Position numbers and translations under genes: made by a program
Notes under the pieces: generated by a model
What the model was told of the DNA's origin: nothing
Databases searched by the model: none
What the model saw: the letters and a program-made list of their open reading frames with translations, nothing else
In this document: piece after piece, positions 8,232 through 17,120 of the stretch
Position numbering within the stretch: position 1 is the stretch's first letter
How the letters are laid out: the number at the start of each line of letters is the position of its first letter
Assembly (NCBI RefSeq): GCF_013912375.1
Contig: NZ_JACETV010000010.1
Location: forward strand, 62,001 to 126,000
Direction of reading: 5' to 3'
Source: Emticicia sp. BO119
GTDB taxonomy: Bacteria > Bacteroidota > Bacteroidia > Cytophagales > Spirosomataceae
Length of the DNA stretch: 64,000 nt

Positions 8232-9290
8232 TTATTTTTTCAATCGTTCTAATTCGAATTTCATTTCACCAACCAGATGACTCAACTTGTCGAAACTTGG
8301 GCTTGGTTCTGGTAATTGATAGCTAAGAAAAGCCTTTATCTCCCATGTCTCAATCACATCATTTATTGAAATTTCAGTACTCGGAAAGCGATGATTATCT
8401 GAACTTAATAATAGCGTTCCTTTGATTTTTACCTGGTTATAAACTCTTCGATAGATTATCCCCTGTGGCTTAGTAACCAAGACATAATTTTTGCTATCAA
8501 TAATATCATACCAGTTATTAACCCGAGAACCTATCAGCAAAGCACCTTCAAAGGTAAAGTCTTCCGTTGCTTCAAATGCCCTGTATTCTCCTATGGGTAA
8601 TGTTGGCAAATGAAACTCAATCAAGGTTTTCAGAAAGCCTGATTCCTTATTTTTTATGAGATAATCATTATACTGAAACCGACGAACAATCTGGATTGTG
8701 TTTTTATACGAATGTGAATCAGGTATATTTTTAGAGACTGGTTCAATATATGCCGTTTGAGAAGGAACTTTATTAGATGGGTTATCAAAGATATGCTTTG
8801 GAGATGTTTCAGTATATTCTTTTATCTGATTTATCTTAGGCTGAGTATTAGAAATAAAAGGATCAGACTCAAATTGCACTTTATCAGTAGGCTTGAGCAT
8901 TACTTTTTGGGCAATCATCTCTGTGTTCTTTTCTTGTAATGGTGGTTCATCGCCTAAAAATTTATTCATTAAATCTCCGATAGAAGGAGGGAAGTCAAAC
9001 GGGTCGTCTTCAGATTCAGGAGCATCTTCGCTATAGGTAGGTTTTGAATCAAACCCAAAAGTAAGATCCGGGGTTTCTCTTAGTTTTCGTATATCCTTTT
9101 TTACAAAGTCATCGACACTGATGCCAAAAGTATTAGCAATTATTTTTAGCGTATCTACAGGCGGAACAGCTCTTGCCTCCTCATAAGCACCAACGTTCGC
9201 TCTTTTAGTACCGATGCGGCGGGCAAACTGGTCTTGTGTAAGTCCGTTTATACGCCTAAGATATTTGAGATTATTACTGATTAAAGACAT
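8232..9290 (-). CDS. XRE-family regulator with a degenerate S24/LexA-like C-terminal domain
   Basis: DNA-binding transcriptional regulator of 352 residues. Residues 3-65 form a Cro/C1-type helix-turn-helix (YLRRINGLTQDQFARRIGTK, VPPVDTLKIIANTFGISVDD). Residues about 70-200 are low-complexity, acidic and proline/serine rich, a probable linker. From about 205 to 330 the pattern IGEYRAFEATEDFTFEGALL ... IIYRRVYNQVKIKGTLLLSS follows the S24 peptidase layout. The serine of the usual GDSM motif and the lysine of the usual VKR segment are not there, so self-cleavage is not expected. The C-terminus (LVGEMKFELERLKK) looks helical. The 6-bp dyad at 9331-9345 is a possible autoregulatory site. Confidence 0.8.
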   Translation of the reverse strand: MSLISNNLKYLRRINGLTQDQFARRIGTKRANVGAYEEARAVPPVDTLKIIANTFGISVDDFVKKDIRKLRETPDLTFGFDSKPTYSEDAPESEDDPFDFPPSIGDLMNKFLGDEPPLQEKNTEMIAQKVMLKPTDKVQFESDPFISNTQPKINQIKEYTETSPKHIFDNPSNKVPSQTAYIEPVSKNIPDSHSYKNTIQIVRRFQYNDYLIKNKESGFLKTLIEFHLPTLPIGEYRAFEATEDFTFEGALLIGSRVNNWYDIIDSKNYVLVTKPQGIIYRRVYNQVKIKGTLLLSSDNHRFPSTEISINDVIETWEIKAFLSYQLPEPSPSFDKLSHLVGEMKFELERLKK

Positions 9291-9330
9291 TTTTGCTTAG
9301 TTAGAGGTGCGAAATTCTTAGGATTATTAG

Positions 9331-9345
9331 TATCTCAATGAGATA
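9331..9345. promoter_or_regulatory. Candidate operator dyad upstream of the XRE regulator
   Basis: TATCTC-AAT-GAGATA is a perfect 6-bp inverted repeat 41 bases upstream of the regulator start, in the spacer shared with the divergent aldehyde dehydrogenase gene. Size and position suit a C1-type dimer. No second copy was seen. Confidence 0.45.
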
Positions 9346-9484
9346 GAAAGCATAAATACCACTCGAATATCTAAAATTTTTAATAAATCACCAAATTGCA
9401 GTTGTTTTTGAAAGTTTTTTGCATATTTCTGAGATTTTTTTTGAATTTTGTTGGTTGTATTTCAATCAGGCAAATACCATTTTT

Positions 9485-10900
9485 ATGACACATATTCCGG
9501 CTATCGTAGAAACAGATATAGAAGCTTTGTTTAGGCTTCAAAAGAAAAATCTTTCAAACATTGCTGCTACAAGTTCTAAAGAGCGCATTGTTAAGATAAA
9601 AAAAGTTATGCAATGGGTACTTGACAATCAGGAACGGATCGCAGAAGCATTGGGTGCAGATTATCAGAAAAATCTTTTTGAGGTAAAAGTAAGCGAAGTG
9701 ATGCCTGTAGTAAGTGAAGCAAAGTTCATTATCAAGCATTTAGACAAATGGATGAGGGCAGAAAGTGTTGAAACTCCACTTAAAATGCTTGGCACTACCA
9801 GCAAAATCGTACACGAACCTAAAGGTAACTGTTTGATTATGAGTCCATGGAATTATCCATTCAATCTTACTTTAAAGCCTTTATTGCAGGCGCTTGCCGC
9901 TGGAAATGCAGTAATTATAAAACCCTCAGAAATTGTTGTTAACGCCTCCATTCTTTTGGTGGAAATGATTAATGAATTATTTCCACGGAATGAAGTAGCT
10001 GTTGTGGAAGGAGATGCCCGTATTGCAACCACACTGTTAGATTTACCTTTTAATCATATTTTCTTTACAGGTAGCCCAGCTATAGGTAAAATAGTGATGC
10101 AAGCCGCATCTAAACATCTTGCTTCAGTTACATTAGAATTGGGAGGTAAATCTCCGACCATTGTTGATGAAACCGCAGATACTAAATTTGCTGCTCAAAC
10201 CATAGCAGCAGAAAAGTTCCTGAATAACGGACAGACCTGTATTGCTCCAGACTATATACTAATTCATCGTTCCAAGACCCGACAGTTTATTGAAGAAATG
10301 GGTAATTATATACAAAAGATGTATGGAAATGATGTTTCGCAATCACCTGATTATTGTAGAATTGTTAATGAGAAGCATTTTAGCAGGATTAAAGGTTTAA
10401 TAGATGATGCATTAGTAAAAGGAGCTAAAATAGCTATTGGCGGAGACACTAATCTCACAGAGAACTTTATAGAACCAACAGTGGTTAGCCATGTAACGAA
10501 TGAAATGCGCATCATGCAGGATGAGATTTTCGGGCCCGTTTTGCCAATTGTCGAGTTTAACCACCTTGAAGAGGTAAGCGATTATATAAATGCAGGGGAG
10601 AAACCACTCGCATTGTATATGTTCAGCAAAAAAAGAAGCCATATCGACTATATAATACAGAATACATCTTCAGGTGCGGTGGTAATTAACGAAACCACTA
10701 TCCATTATCTGCAAAACAATCTACCTTTCGGAGGAGTGAATAATTCTGGAATCGGGAAATCATTTGGAAAATATGGTTTTGAGGAATTTTCAAATAAAAA
10801 GGCTGTGGTGGAAAATAAATTTTCAACATTTAATATGTTTCATCCACCTGCATCAAAAAGAGTTATGAAAATGCTTGATATGGTCATTAAATGGCTTTAA
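9485..10900 (+). CDS. NAD(P)-dependent aldehyde dehydrogenase (class 3-like)
   Basis: Oxidises an aldehyde to its acid. The protein is 471 residues from the ATG at 9485; an upstream in-frame extension has no homologous look and was not used. Family motifs: PWNYPFNLTLKPLLQALAAG, cofactor and general-base region VTLELGGKSPTIV, catalytic Cys in NNGQTCIAPDY, and EIFGPVLPI. The short length and the C-terminal segment (MLDMVIKWL) resemble class-3/fatty-aldehyde dehydrogenases, some of which are membrane associated. The next gene starts 12 bases after its stop, so the two form an operon with a NAPE-PLD-like hydrolase, hinting at lipid-derived substrates. Confidence 0.9.
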   Translation: MTHIPAIVETDIEALFRLQKKNLSNIAATSSKERIVKIKKVMQWVLDNQERIAEALGADYQKNLFEVKVSEVMPVVSEAKFIIKHLDKWMRAESVETPLKMLGTTSKIVHEPKGNCLIMSPWNYPFNLTLKPLLQALAAGNAVIIKPSEIVVNASILLVEMINELFPRNEVAVVEGDARIATTLLDLPFNHIFFTGSPAIGKIVMQAASKHLASVTLELGGKSPTIVDETADTKFAAQTIAAEKFLNNGQTCIAPDYILIHRSKTRQFIEEMGNYIQKMYGNDVSQSPDYCRIVNEKHFSRIKGLIDDALVKGAKIAIGGDTNLTENFIEPTVVSHVTNEMRIMQDEIFGPVLPIVEFNHLEEVSDYINAGEKPLALYMFSKKRSHIDYIIQNTSSGAVVINETTIHYLQNNLPFGGVNNSGIGKSFGKYGFEEFSNKKAVVENKFSTFNMFHPPASKRVMKMLDMVIKWL

Positions 10901-10912
10901 GAGATTAATACT

Positions 10913-12019
10913 ATGAGATTTACACGCAGAACATTTATTTTTATAATTACTTTTATTACTCTTGCTGTTGTAAGTTCAATAATATTTATGAGACAAAAAT
11001 TTTTTGGAAAAAATCCATTTGGAGAAAGGCTAAGGAGGATTCTGAAATCGAATAATTACCAAAACGATTCCTTTCAGAATTTATCACCTACCACAGTTAC
11101 GTTAAAAGATGCCTCTTATCTTAAAATGATGAGAGAGTTTTTTAATAAACCAAAGAATGTAAGACCATCAGTTGCTTTACCGTCGGTTAAAACTGACTTG
11201 AAAAACCTAAAGGCGGATAAGCCAACCATTGTCTGGCAGGGTCATTCTTCATACTTTATTAAGTCAAAAGACATAACAATTATGATCGACCCCGTAATGA
11301 GTGGTTCTGTTTCACCATTCGGGTCTTTTGCAAATGCTTTTGATGGAACAGATATTTATGAGGTCAGTGAATTACCGATGATTGATATGCTCTTTCTCTC
11401 TCATGACCACTATGATCATCTTGATTATAAAACTATTATAAAGCTTATTCCCAAGGTTAAGAAGTTTTATGTTTCATTAGGAGTTGGCTCTCATTTAGAG
11501 TTCTGGGGTGTGGACCCAACAAAAATTATTGAATTTGACTGGTGGGATAAGCATGAGATAACTGATGATATTGAAGTGATTGCTGCCCCGGCTCGTCATT
11601 TCTCTGGTCGTAGTCTCACAAGAGGTAAAACCCTCTGGTCGGCTTTTGTACTTAGTATTCATGGGTATAAATTATTTTTAGGCGGTGATTCAGGTTATGA
11701 TACGCATTTTAAAGAAATAGGAGATAAGTACGGGCCATTTGATATAGTAATGCTTGAAAACGGACAATATGGGTCTGAATGGCCATTGATACATATGTTT
11801 CCTGAACAAACGGCACAAGCTGCTCAAGATTTGCAGGCGAAACTTTTATTACCCGTTCACTGGGGCAAATTTGTTTTAGCTAATCATTCCTGGAACGAAC
11901 CAATTCAAAGACTGATTGTAGCTGCGGAAAAAATTAATCTTCCCGTTACTACACCCATGATTGGAGAACCCGTTATTATAGGTGAAAAAAAACCAGACAA
12001 GGTCTGGTGGAATTTATAA
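10913..12019 (+). CDS. Membrane-anchored metallo-beta-lactamase-fold hydrolase (NAPE-PLD-like)
   Basis: Binuclear-zinc hydrolase of 368 residues. An N-terminal hydrophobic segment at about residues 8-26 is a signal anchor. The MBL core shows WQGHSSYFIKSKD, the metal motif LSHDHYDHLD (HxHxDH), a further His in APARHFSGRS, Asp in GGDSGYD, and the final His in PVHWGKF. The pairing of HSSY, the DPVMSGSVSPF stretch, ARHFSGR, LGGDSGYDTHF and HWGKF is characteristic of N-acyl-phosphatidylethanolamine phospholipase D and its bacterial relatives. Phospholipid or N-acyl lipid cleavage at the membrane is the likely activity, but UlaG-like lactonase roles cannot be excluded. Confidence 0.8.
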   Translation: MRFTRRTFIFIITFITLAVVSSIIFMRQKFFGKNPFGERLRRILKSNNYQNDSFQNLSPTTVTLKDASYLKMMREFFNKPKNVRPSVALPSVKTDLKNLKADKPTIVWQGHSSYFIKSKDITIMIDPVMSGSVSPFGSFANAFDGTDIYEVSELPMIDMLFLSHDHYDHLDYKTIIKLIPKVKKFYVSLGVGSHLEFWGVDPTKIIEFDWWDKHEITDDIEVIAAPARHFSGRSLTRGKTLWSAFVLSIHGYKLFLGGDSGYDTHFKEIGDKYGPFDIVMLENGQYGSEWPLIHMFPEQTAQAAQDLQAKLLLPVHWGKFVLANHSWNEPIQRLIVAAEKINLPVTTPMIGEPVIIGEKKPDKVWWNL

Positions 12020-12044
12020 ATACCGAATTAGGTATTTTAATAGC

Positions 12045-12091
12045 AAAAGAGTCTGTCATTTACTCAAAAGTAAGGACAGACTCTTTTTTTT
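12045..12091. terminator. Two-way intrinsic terminator
   Basis: AAAAGAGTCTGTC (12045-12057) pairs perfectly with GACAGACTCTTTT (12075-12087); an inner TTACT/AGTAA stem extends it and a T-run reaches 12091. It lies between the convergent hydrolase and ferritin-like genes. Confidence 0.9.
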
Positions 12092-12110
12092 AAATTACTT
12101 TCCAGAAACC

Positions 12111-12908
12111 TTAAGATTTGATGAAAGGTGTAGCAATTGCTAATACCTGATCTTTGGTTAAAGGCTCATCAAATGCTTCTGAAATAGCTTCATTTGATTT
12201 ACCTGCAAGCCCCGTAAGGTTTACTCCCGCCTGTGTCAGATTATCGTCGCCTGCATAAACGGCTGCCGGAGTTCCTTGGTTTAAGGTAATCCATCCTTTT
12301 GCTCCCGGAACAAACCCTTTGGCATTGAGCAAACGTCTTACCATAGAGGCATGGCGTGCTTCAACCGAATGAATCTGTAATGCGGTTTGCAATAATGGTT
12401 TATCCTCAGCTGTCATTAGATTACCAGCCTGTCCTTTGTACGCTCTTACACCCGTATCCTCCAATGCATGCGAAACAATGGCAAATGTCTTGTAATTGGT
12501 CAATACATCTGCAAATGCACCATTACCAGTAACATCGAATGTCGGTTTTGCAATAGCTTTAGTACCTAATGCTGACTTTAAAAGTGCAACGTGTGCCGAC
12601 TCATGTTTACTGATTTGTTGGAAGATAAGTCTATCCGTTCCAGGAATTAAATTTGTTGCCGCAAGTCCTGCCTTGTAGAAATCGTCTTCTAAATACTCAA
12701 GGGTTAAGGCGAAATTTAATATGTCTATTGCTCCTGGAGTTGCAGCATATGCCTTTTGAAGAGAAGCCGCCAGAACTGCAGGAATGGTTAACGCCGAAAC
12801 TTTTTTCCCAAGTGTATTAAACATACTGCGTCTTGAAATATGTTCGAGTCTTTCGTGAACATCCGTGTCCACTTTCTCTAATTCTGAAATTATATTGAAA
12901 AAATTCAT
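12111..12908 (-). CDS. Ferritin-like domain protein, secreted (second of a pair)
   Basis: Member of the ferritin-like family often annotated as desiccation-related; 265 residues. A short N-terminal region precedes a twin-arginine-like signal at about residues 25-57 (HISRRSMFNTLG, then a hydrophobic stretch to AYAATPG). The mature part is a four-helix bundle with LNFALTLEYLEDDFYKAGL, FQQISKHESAHVALLKSALG, FAIVSHALEDTGVRAYKGQA and IHSVEARHASMVRRLL. Glu and His residues lie where a di-metal site would be. Twelve bases separate it from the paralogue upstream, which is probably co-transcribed. Function is not established for the family; a metal-storing or peroxide-protecting envelope role is inference. 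Confidence 0.8.
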   Translation of the reverse strand: MNFFNIISELEKVDTDVHERLEHISRRSMFNTLGKKVSALTIPAVLAASLQKAYAATPGAIDILNFALTLEYLEDDFYKAGLAATNLIPGTDRLIFQQISKHESAHVALLKSALGTKAIAKPTFDVTGNGAFADVLTNYKTFAIVSHALEDTGVRAYKGQAGNLMTAEDKPLLQTALQIHSVEARHASMVRRLLNAKGFVPGAKGWITLNQGTPAAVYAGDDNLTQAGVNLTGLAGKSNEAISEAFDEPLTKDQVLAIATPFIKS

Positions 12909-12920
12909 TGTCTGTTTGGA

Positions 12921-13643
12921 TTATGCAGTTGGAAGATTTGATGCTGTAATTGTTGTTTTTACATAAGGTTTAACCGCCGCTAATATATCAGCTGGCTTGG
13001 TGGCATTGTCAAGGCCATTGCTGTTGACAATGTCATCTCCTGCAAATGAAGCAGAATTCGGAGATAACAAATCTCTGATAGCTGCAGCATGGCGAGCTTC
13101 TACAGAAACAATTTTACCCGCAACTAATAAATTGGTTCCATTTGTAAGTAAATTACCTGCACCATTATACGCAGCAACTCCTGTGTCTTCAAAGAGTTTT
13201 GCCGCACCTAAAACACTGGCTCTGCTGGTAAAGTCAATACTTGAAAAGTTTACTTCTAAACTTCCGATGGCACTACCTCCTAACGCAGCTTTTAAGAAAT
13301 CTCTGTGAACAATTTCATGATCACGAATGTCTGTTAGCAAGGTTTTTTCGGCATCTGTAATTCCAGAATAAGGGGTCGCAACTACCTGAGTGTAAAAAGC
13401 AGCTTCTAATTGTTCGAGAGCATAAGCATAATTCAGAATGCCAGTATCTCCACTACCTAAATCTACTGATGATGGTGATGGATCCATATCATCATCTTTG
13501 TCACAACCGGCTAAAAAAACTGCTCCAGCAACTGTTGTCAACCCGGCTCTTCTTAAAAAGTTACGTCTGTCTACGGATTTTACTGATTCATCATTTAAGC
13601 GCATAGTAGGCGATGAACCCAAATTTGGTGTTTCCATGGGCAT
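12921..13643 (-). CDS. Ferritin-like domain lipoprotein with Tat signal (first of a pair)
   Basis: A 240-residue paralogue of the next gene. The signal VDRRNFLRRAGLTTVAG ... LAGCDKDDD combines a twin-arginine motif with a lipobox, predicting a Tat-exported lipoprotein. The ferritin-like bundle follows: LNYAYALEQLEAAFYTQVV, LTDIRDHEIVHRDFLKAALG, AKLFEDTGVAAYNGAG and VSVEARHAAAIRDLL. Either ATG (codon 1 or 3) could start it. Tandem Tat-exported ferritin-like proteins of this type recur in Bacteroidota; their exact role is unknown. Confidence 0.82.
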   Translation of the reverse strand: MPMETPNLGSSPTMRLNDESVKSVDRRNFLRRAGLTTVAGAVFLAGCDKDDDMDPSPSSVDLGSGDTGILNYAYALEQLEAAFYTQVVATPYSGITDAEKTLLTDIRDHEIVHRDFLKAALGGSAIGSLEVNFSSIDFTSRASVLGAAKLFEDTGVAAYNGAGNLLTNGTNLLVAGKIVSVEARHAAAIRDLLSPNSASFAGDDIVNSNGLDNATKPADILAAVKPYVKTTITASNLPTA

Positions 13644-13982
13644 GAAATTGTTTAAAAGATTAAATAGCTTTTGCTATTGTTGGATTTATTTATTGTAATA
13701 CTAAGACTTACGGGATTTTATTAAGGTCGGATTTGTTAAGAAGAATATTTTTTAAATTATCTGAAAAAGACCCTTCGTTATTCTTTACTTTTTTTATCCC
13801 CGAATTTTATTTGTTTACTCATAAAAAACTATACCAACTCTAATTGTTATAATTTTAATCAAATGGTAGGGGCAATGTTTCCACTTACAGGTCAATAATT
13901 TCAAATTTATGGGGAACAAATGACGCTTAAAAAAAATCCTACCCAAAGGAGTAGGACTTTTACAAAATAAAATGTTTAAATT
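13644..13982. other. 339-base spacer upstream of the ferritin-like pair
   Basis: AT-rich, without a convincing gene. It must hold the promoter of the ferritin-like operon (minus strand) but I find no full TTTG/TAnnTTTG match. Its far end contains the terminator of the metalloprotease gene (13929-13961). Confidence 0.5.
13929..13961 (-). terminator. Intrinsic terminator of the secreted metalloprotease gene
   Basis: On the minus strand TCCTAC (13956-13951) and GTAGGA (13942-13937) form a stem with an eight-base loop, directly followed by eight T residues (13936-13929). It lies about 20 bases after the protease stop codon. Confidence 0.8.
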
Positions 13983-16970
13983 TTAATTACATCCACCAGT
14001 CTCAGCTCTGAAAATGGTTCCTGTTTCGGCTTTAAAGCCTGCATTTAATTCTACTGCTTTAGCCTGATAAGTTGCTTTTGTGCCTGTTCCTGTTACATAA
14101 TTAGTCGCAGTTATTTTACCATTGGTAGCAGAGGCCTGCTTGGTAATATTGCCGGAGTTTATATTATCGGTTGGATTGACGAGAACAACATTACTACTAC
14201 ATGGTGTATTACTTGTAATAGTAACATTAACAAAATTAGTACTTAACTTACCGCAAATGGTATTGTTGTTAAGTAGCGATTGGAATGAAGCAAAAGAATT
14301 GCCATCATAAGGTGCTAAAGACAATCCACCTTGATAAGATAAGCCATAAATACGGTACGAACCCGCCGGATAAGTGCCAGCAATAGATAAATTAGGATCA
14401 TCTTCAAAATTGATAATTGTACCCGAGTTGGTATCGTATATTACATACGTATAGGCATACGGCGAACCTGAGATTGGGCTATATAAATTGGAGTTTGCCG
14501 GTTTTGCGGTGAGATTGACTGTATATGAAGCTGGGTCTGGAACATCATCAAATCCGGTAATGACAATTTTATATACTGTAAATGCTACGAGATTAGCTGT
14601 TATATTTGAGCCTATTGATACAGAACTACCATTAAAAGTAGCACTTGAAGCTATCCAATTTGAACAGGTATTTGAGGTATTGTAGTTACCTTGATAAATA
14701 TTCATAATTTTAGGAAAGTCTAATCCAGAAAATGTATAACTACCACTTATACTTGGTATAAAGGTGAAAATATCGTAATAAGTTGAATTGCCAAAAGATT
14801 GACAATTTCCTGAATTATTCTTAACTGTAATGGTTGTAGTTGGGTCAGTATTTGCAATAGTACCTGCAAAACTGCTAACAACACTCCCTACTCCTGAAAG
14901 TGACAAATTAAGGTTAGCCGAGCCAACTTGCTGAGAAACTGAATTGAAAGGAATGACATTAGATGTTTCTGGCGAGCAAGAATTGGTAATAGTAATATTT
15001 ACATTATTAATATCAAAAAAGATATTTCCAATGGCTTCAACTTTTATTCTTGCTGTTGATGTTAAATTATTGGGGATTGTTATGGTATGAGAGCCATCAT
15101 TTGGAGTACTCGCAGCTAATACAACCGGAAAGGTTTGCCCGCCATCTGTTGATAAAGATATTTTTACGTTCGCACAATTGATAGGTGCTATATTAGTATT
15201 ATTGACCGACCACAATATGTTTGCTGTATTTGTCCCATTATAAATCCATAAGGTTGCACTATTTTGTGTAGTAATCAAGAAAGGCCCCGAATTATTCACA
15301 GTAATGATTGTTTCATCAGAATCAACACCACCTCCATTAGCCTTGTTGTCTCTTACTGTTAACCTGAATTTCATTGATCTTGCCGCTTGTGGTAAATCCT
15401 CGCCTTCATTATCTGCCGGATTATTAGCACTATTAAGTATGAAATTTAAAGCCGGAAAAGTTCTGGTTGGAACATTGGAAATTTTACTTCTGAATAAGGG
15501 CGCACTTGCAGTACTATTTACAGCAGAATATCCACCATTACCGTTTGTGCTACTTCCAAAAGCCCCCTTATCATTCGAAGTGGCTATATCATATTCTTCC
15601 CAGGCATAACTTAAAACGTCTGAAACATTAGGGTCAGTTGCTGAACCTGTTAATGTAAAAGGAGTACCTTTTGGGATTGTATAATTACTGCCTGCATTTG
15701 ATGTAGGTGGGGTATTACCTGTAGCTGATGTTGTATAGCAAGTATTAAAATTATTTACAGAATTAAGTATTTGTTCAATACTCTTGGTATGGAAATAAGA
15801 TTCACTGTTTGGGGCAGTTAAAACATAGTTAACAGGAGTACTGCAATTGCCTCCATACCCCATTAAAGTTGAACCACTTCCTGGTTCAACAGCAGTTTCA
15901 TTATCCCAACCATTGGTGCAAAAACCATTGTCACCTCCAATTGCGTTATAAGTATGCCAGGCCATAAATTGATGTCCTGTTTCATGTGCAAATACATCTA
16001 CGATCGTCCCTAATGCAGCATTGCTTACAAATTCTGTCCAACCTCTTGCTTTGCTATCATCCACACAAGGCGTTGGTCCGGCCTGTCCACGAACATAGTA
16101 AGTAGGGCCGGAGCCACTAACATAAGAGTTAAAAGTGTGTCCAATATCATATTCGCTGTAATTTAAAATACCATTATATGGGTTTGGTCCTGTACTATGA
16201 AAGGCTGTAAATCCTGTTTGTGCATTGGCAGCACTGGCAAAGGTTGGGTTAATTACAAATGGGTCAGATCCTTGTGTAGTCAATATAAGAGACATTGAAG
16301 TAGTAGTTTTTGCAATCAAAGTAAATCTAATAGCTACCTCTACCTCATAAATGAGATTTACTGCATTAATAATTGCCACAATTTTATCTCTTGCCTGAGT
16401 TTGCCCTCCTAAAGCAGAGGTCATTTTATTAGTTGCAGCCGCAGCCATTCTAAACGTTCGTAATTGAGAACCAATCGGAAAAGGGGTTATACTCAAAATA
16501 CGGCCATTCCTATGCTCTTTTAAAAATGACTCATCTCCATTCAGGTTACACGCTCCATCAGGTGCTTCGTTTATATTATACAATCTATAAATGCCAGATT
16601 TGCCCTCAATAGGTTCTAAAAAATAATAACCATTATTATAATGCATAATAGCGCTAAAACCAGAAGGGGTAATAGTCATTCTGATTGGCACACTTTTATC
16701 AAGTGATTCTCCATTAAATGTTTTTACTTCGGCGGCCTGATTTTCCATAATGAGAGAGGTCTTCATTCTAAAAAGTATAGAATTTCCATCAGGACCTGGT
16801 AAATTAACAATGGGTAGTAAATTTTCATTAGCAGCATTGGCGTTTTTTAATTGCTGTGTTAGTTGATCAATATTTATTTGCACTTCACGCCCAAAAGAGG
16901 TTTGATTTTGCGCAAAAATATGGCTAAGTGAAAGCAAGTATAAGGCAATAATTGATAGAAGTTTCTTCAT
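13983..16970 (-). CDS. Secreted metzincin (reprolysin-like) metalloprotease with C-terminal coathanger-type tail
   Basis: Extracellular zinc endopeptidase of 995 residues. The order is: signal peptide (to IFAQ, residues 18-21), a prodomain-like region to about 190, and a catalytic domain with the metzincin zinc motif HETGHQFMAWH. An Ig/PKD-like domain follows (TPPTSNAGSNYTIPKG ... ATDPNVSDVLSYAWEEYD), then further beta-sandwich segments, and a last domain of about 70 residues ending KAETGTIFRAETGGCN. That tail closely matches the end of the esterase at 41373-43949, so it is a shared module, perhaps for sorting or surface attachment. It lacks the usual type-A T9SS C-terminal motif. Probable role: protein degradation outside the cell. 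Confidence 0.88.
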   Translation of the reverse strand: MKKLLSIIALYLLSLSHIFAQNQTSFGREVQINIDQLTQQLKNANAANENLLPIVNLPGPDGNSILFRMKTSLIMENQAAEVKTFNGESLDKSVPIRMTITPSGFSAIMHYNNGYYFLEPIEGKSGIYRLYNINEAPDGACNLNGDESFLKEHRNGRILSITPFPIGSQLRTFRMAAAATNKMTSALGGQTQARDKIVAIINAVNLIYEVEVAIRFTLIAKTTTSMSLILTTQGSDPFVINPTFASAANAQTGFTAFHSTGPNPYNGILNYSEYDIGHTFNSYVSGSGPTYYVRGQAGPTPCVDDSKARGWTEFVSNAALGTIVDVFAHETGHQFMAWHTYNAIGGDNGFCTNGWDNETAVEPGSGSTLMGYGGNCSTPVNYVLTAPNSESYFHTKSIEQILNSVNNFNTCYTTSATGNTPPTSNAGSNYTIPKGTPFTLTGSATDPNVSDVLSYAWEEYDIATSNDKGAFGSSTNGNGGYSAVNSTASAPLFRSKISNVPTRTFPALNFILNSANNPADNEGEDLPQAARSMKFRLTVRDNKANGGGVDSDETIITVNNSGPFLITTQNSATLWIYNGTNTANILWSVNNTNIAPINCANVKISLSTDGGQTFPVVLAASTPNDGSHTITIPNNLTSTARIKVEAIGNIFFDINNVNITITNSCSPETSNVIPFNSVSQQVGSANLNLSLSGVGSVVSSFAGTIANTDPTTTITVKNNSGNCQSFGNSTYYDIFTFIPSISGSYTFSGLDFPKIMNIYQGNYNTSNTCSNWIASSATFNGSSVSIGSNITANLVAFTVYKIVITGFDDVPDPASYTVNLTAKPANSNLYSPISGSPYAYTYVIYDTNSGTIINFEDDPNLSIAGTYPAGSYRIYGLSYQGGLSLAPYDGNSFASFQSLLNNNTICGKLSTNFVNVTITSNTPCSSNVVLVNPTDNINSGNITKQASATNGKITATNYVTGTGTKATYQAKAVELNAGFKAETGTIFRAETGGCN

Positions 16971-17120
16971 AAATGCTCAGTTAAGGGTAATGAATTGAAG
17001 TACTCTTTAATATAAAAAATACTTCCTGCAAAATTTGATATTGAAGGAAGCATTAATATTGCAATTTAGCATTAAAAAAATCGCAAAGCCGGATTTAGTC
17101 CTACTTTTTATCTAATGGAT

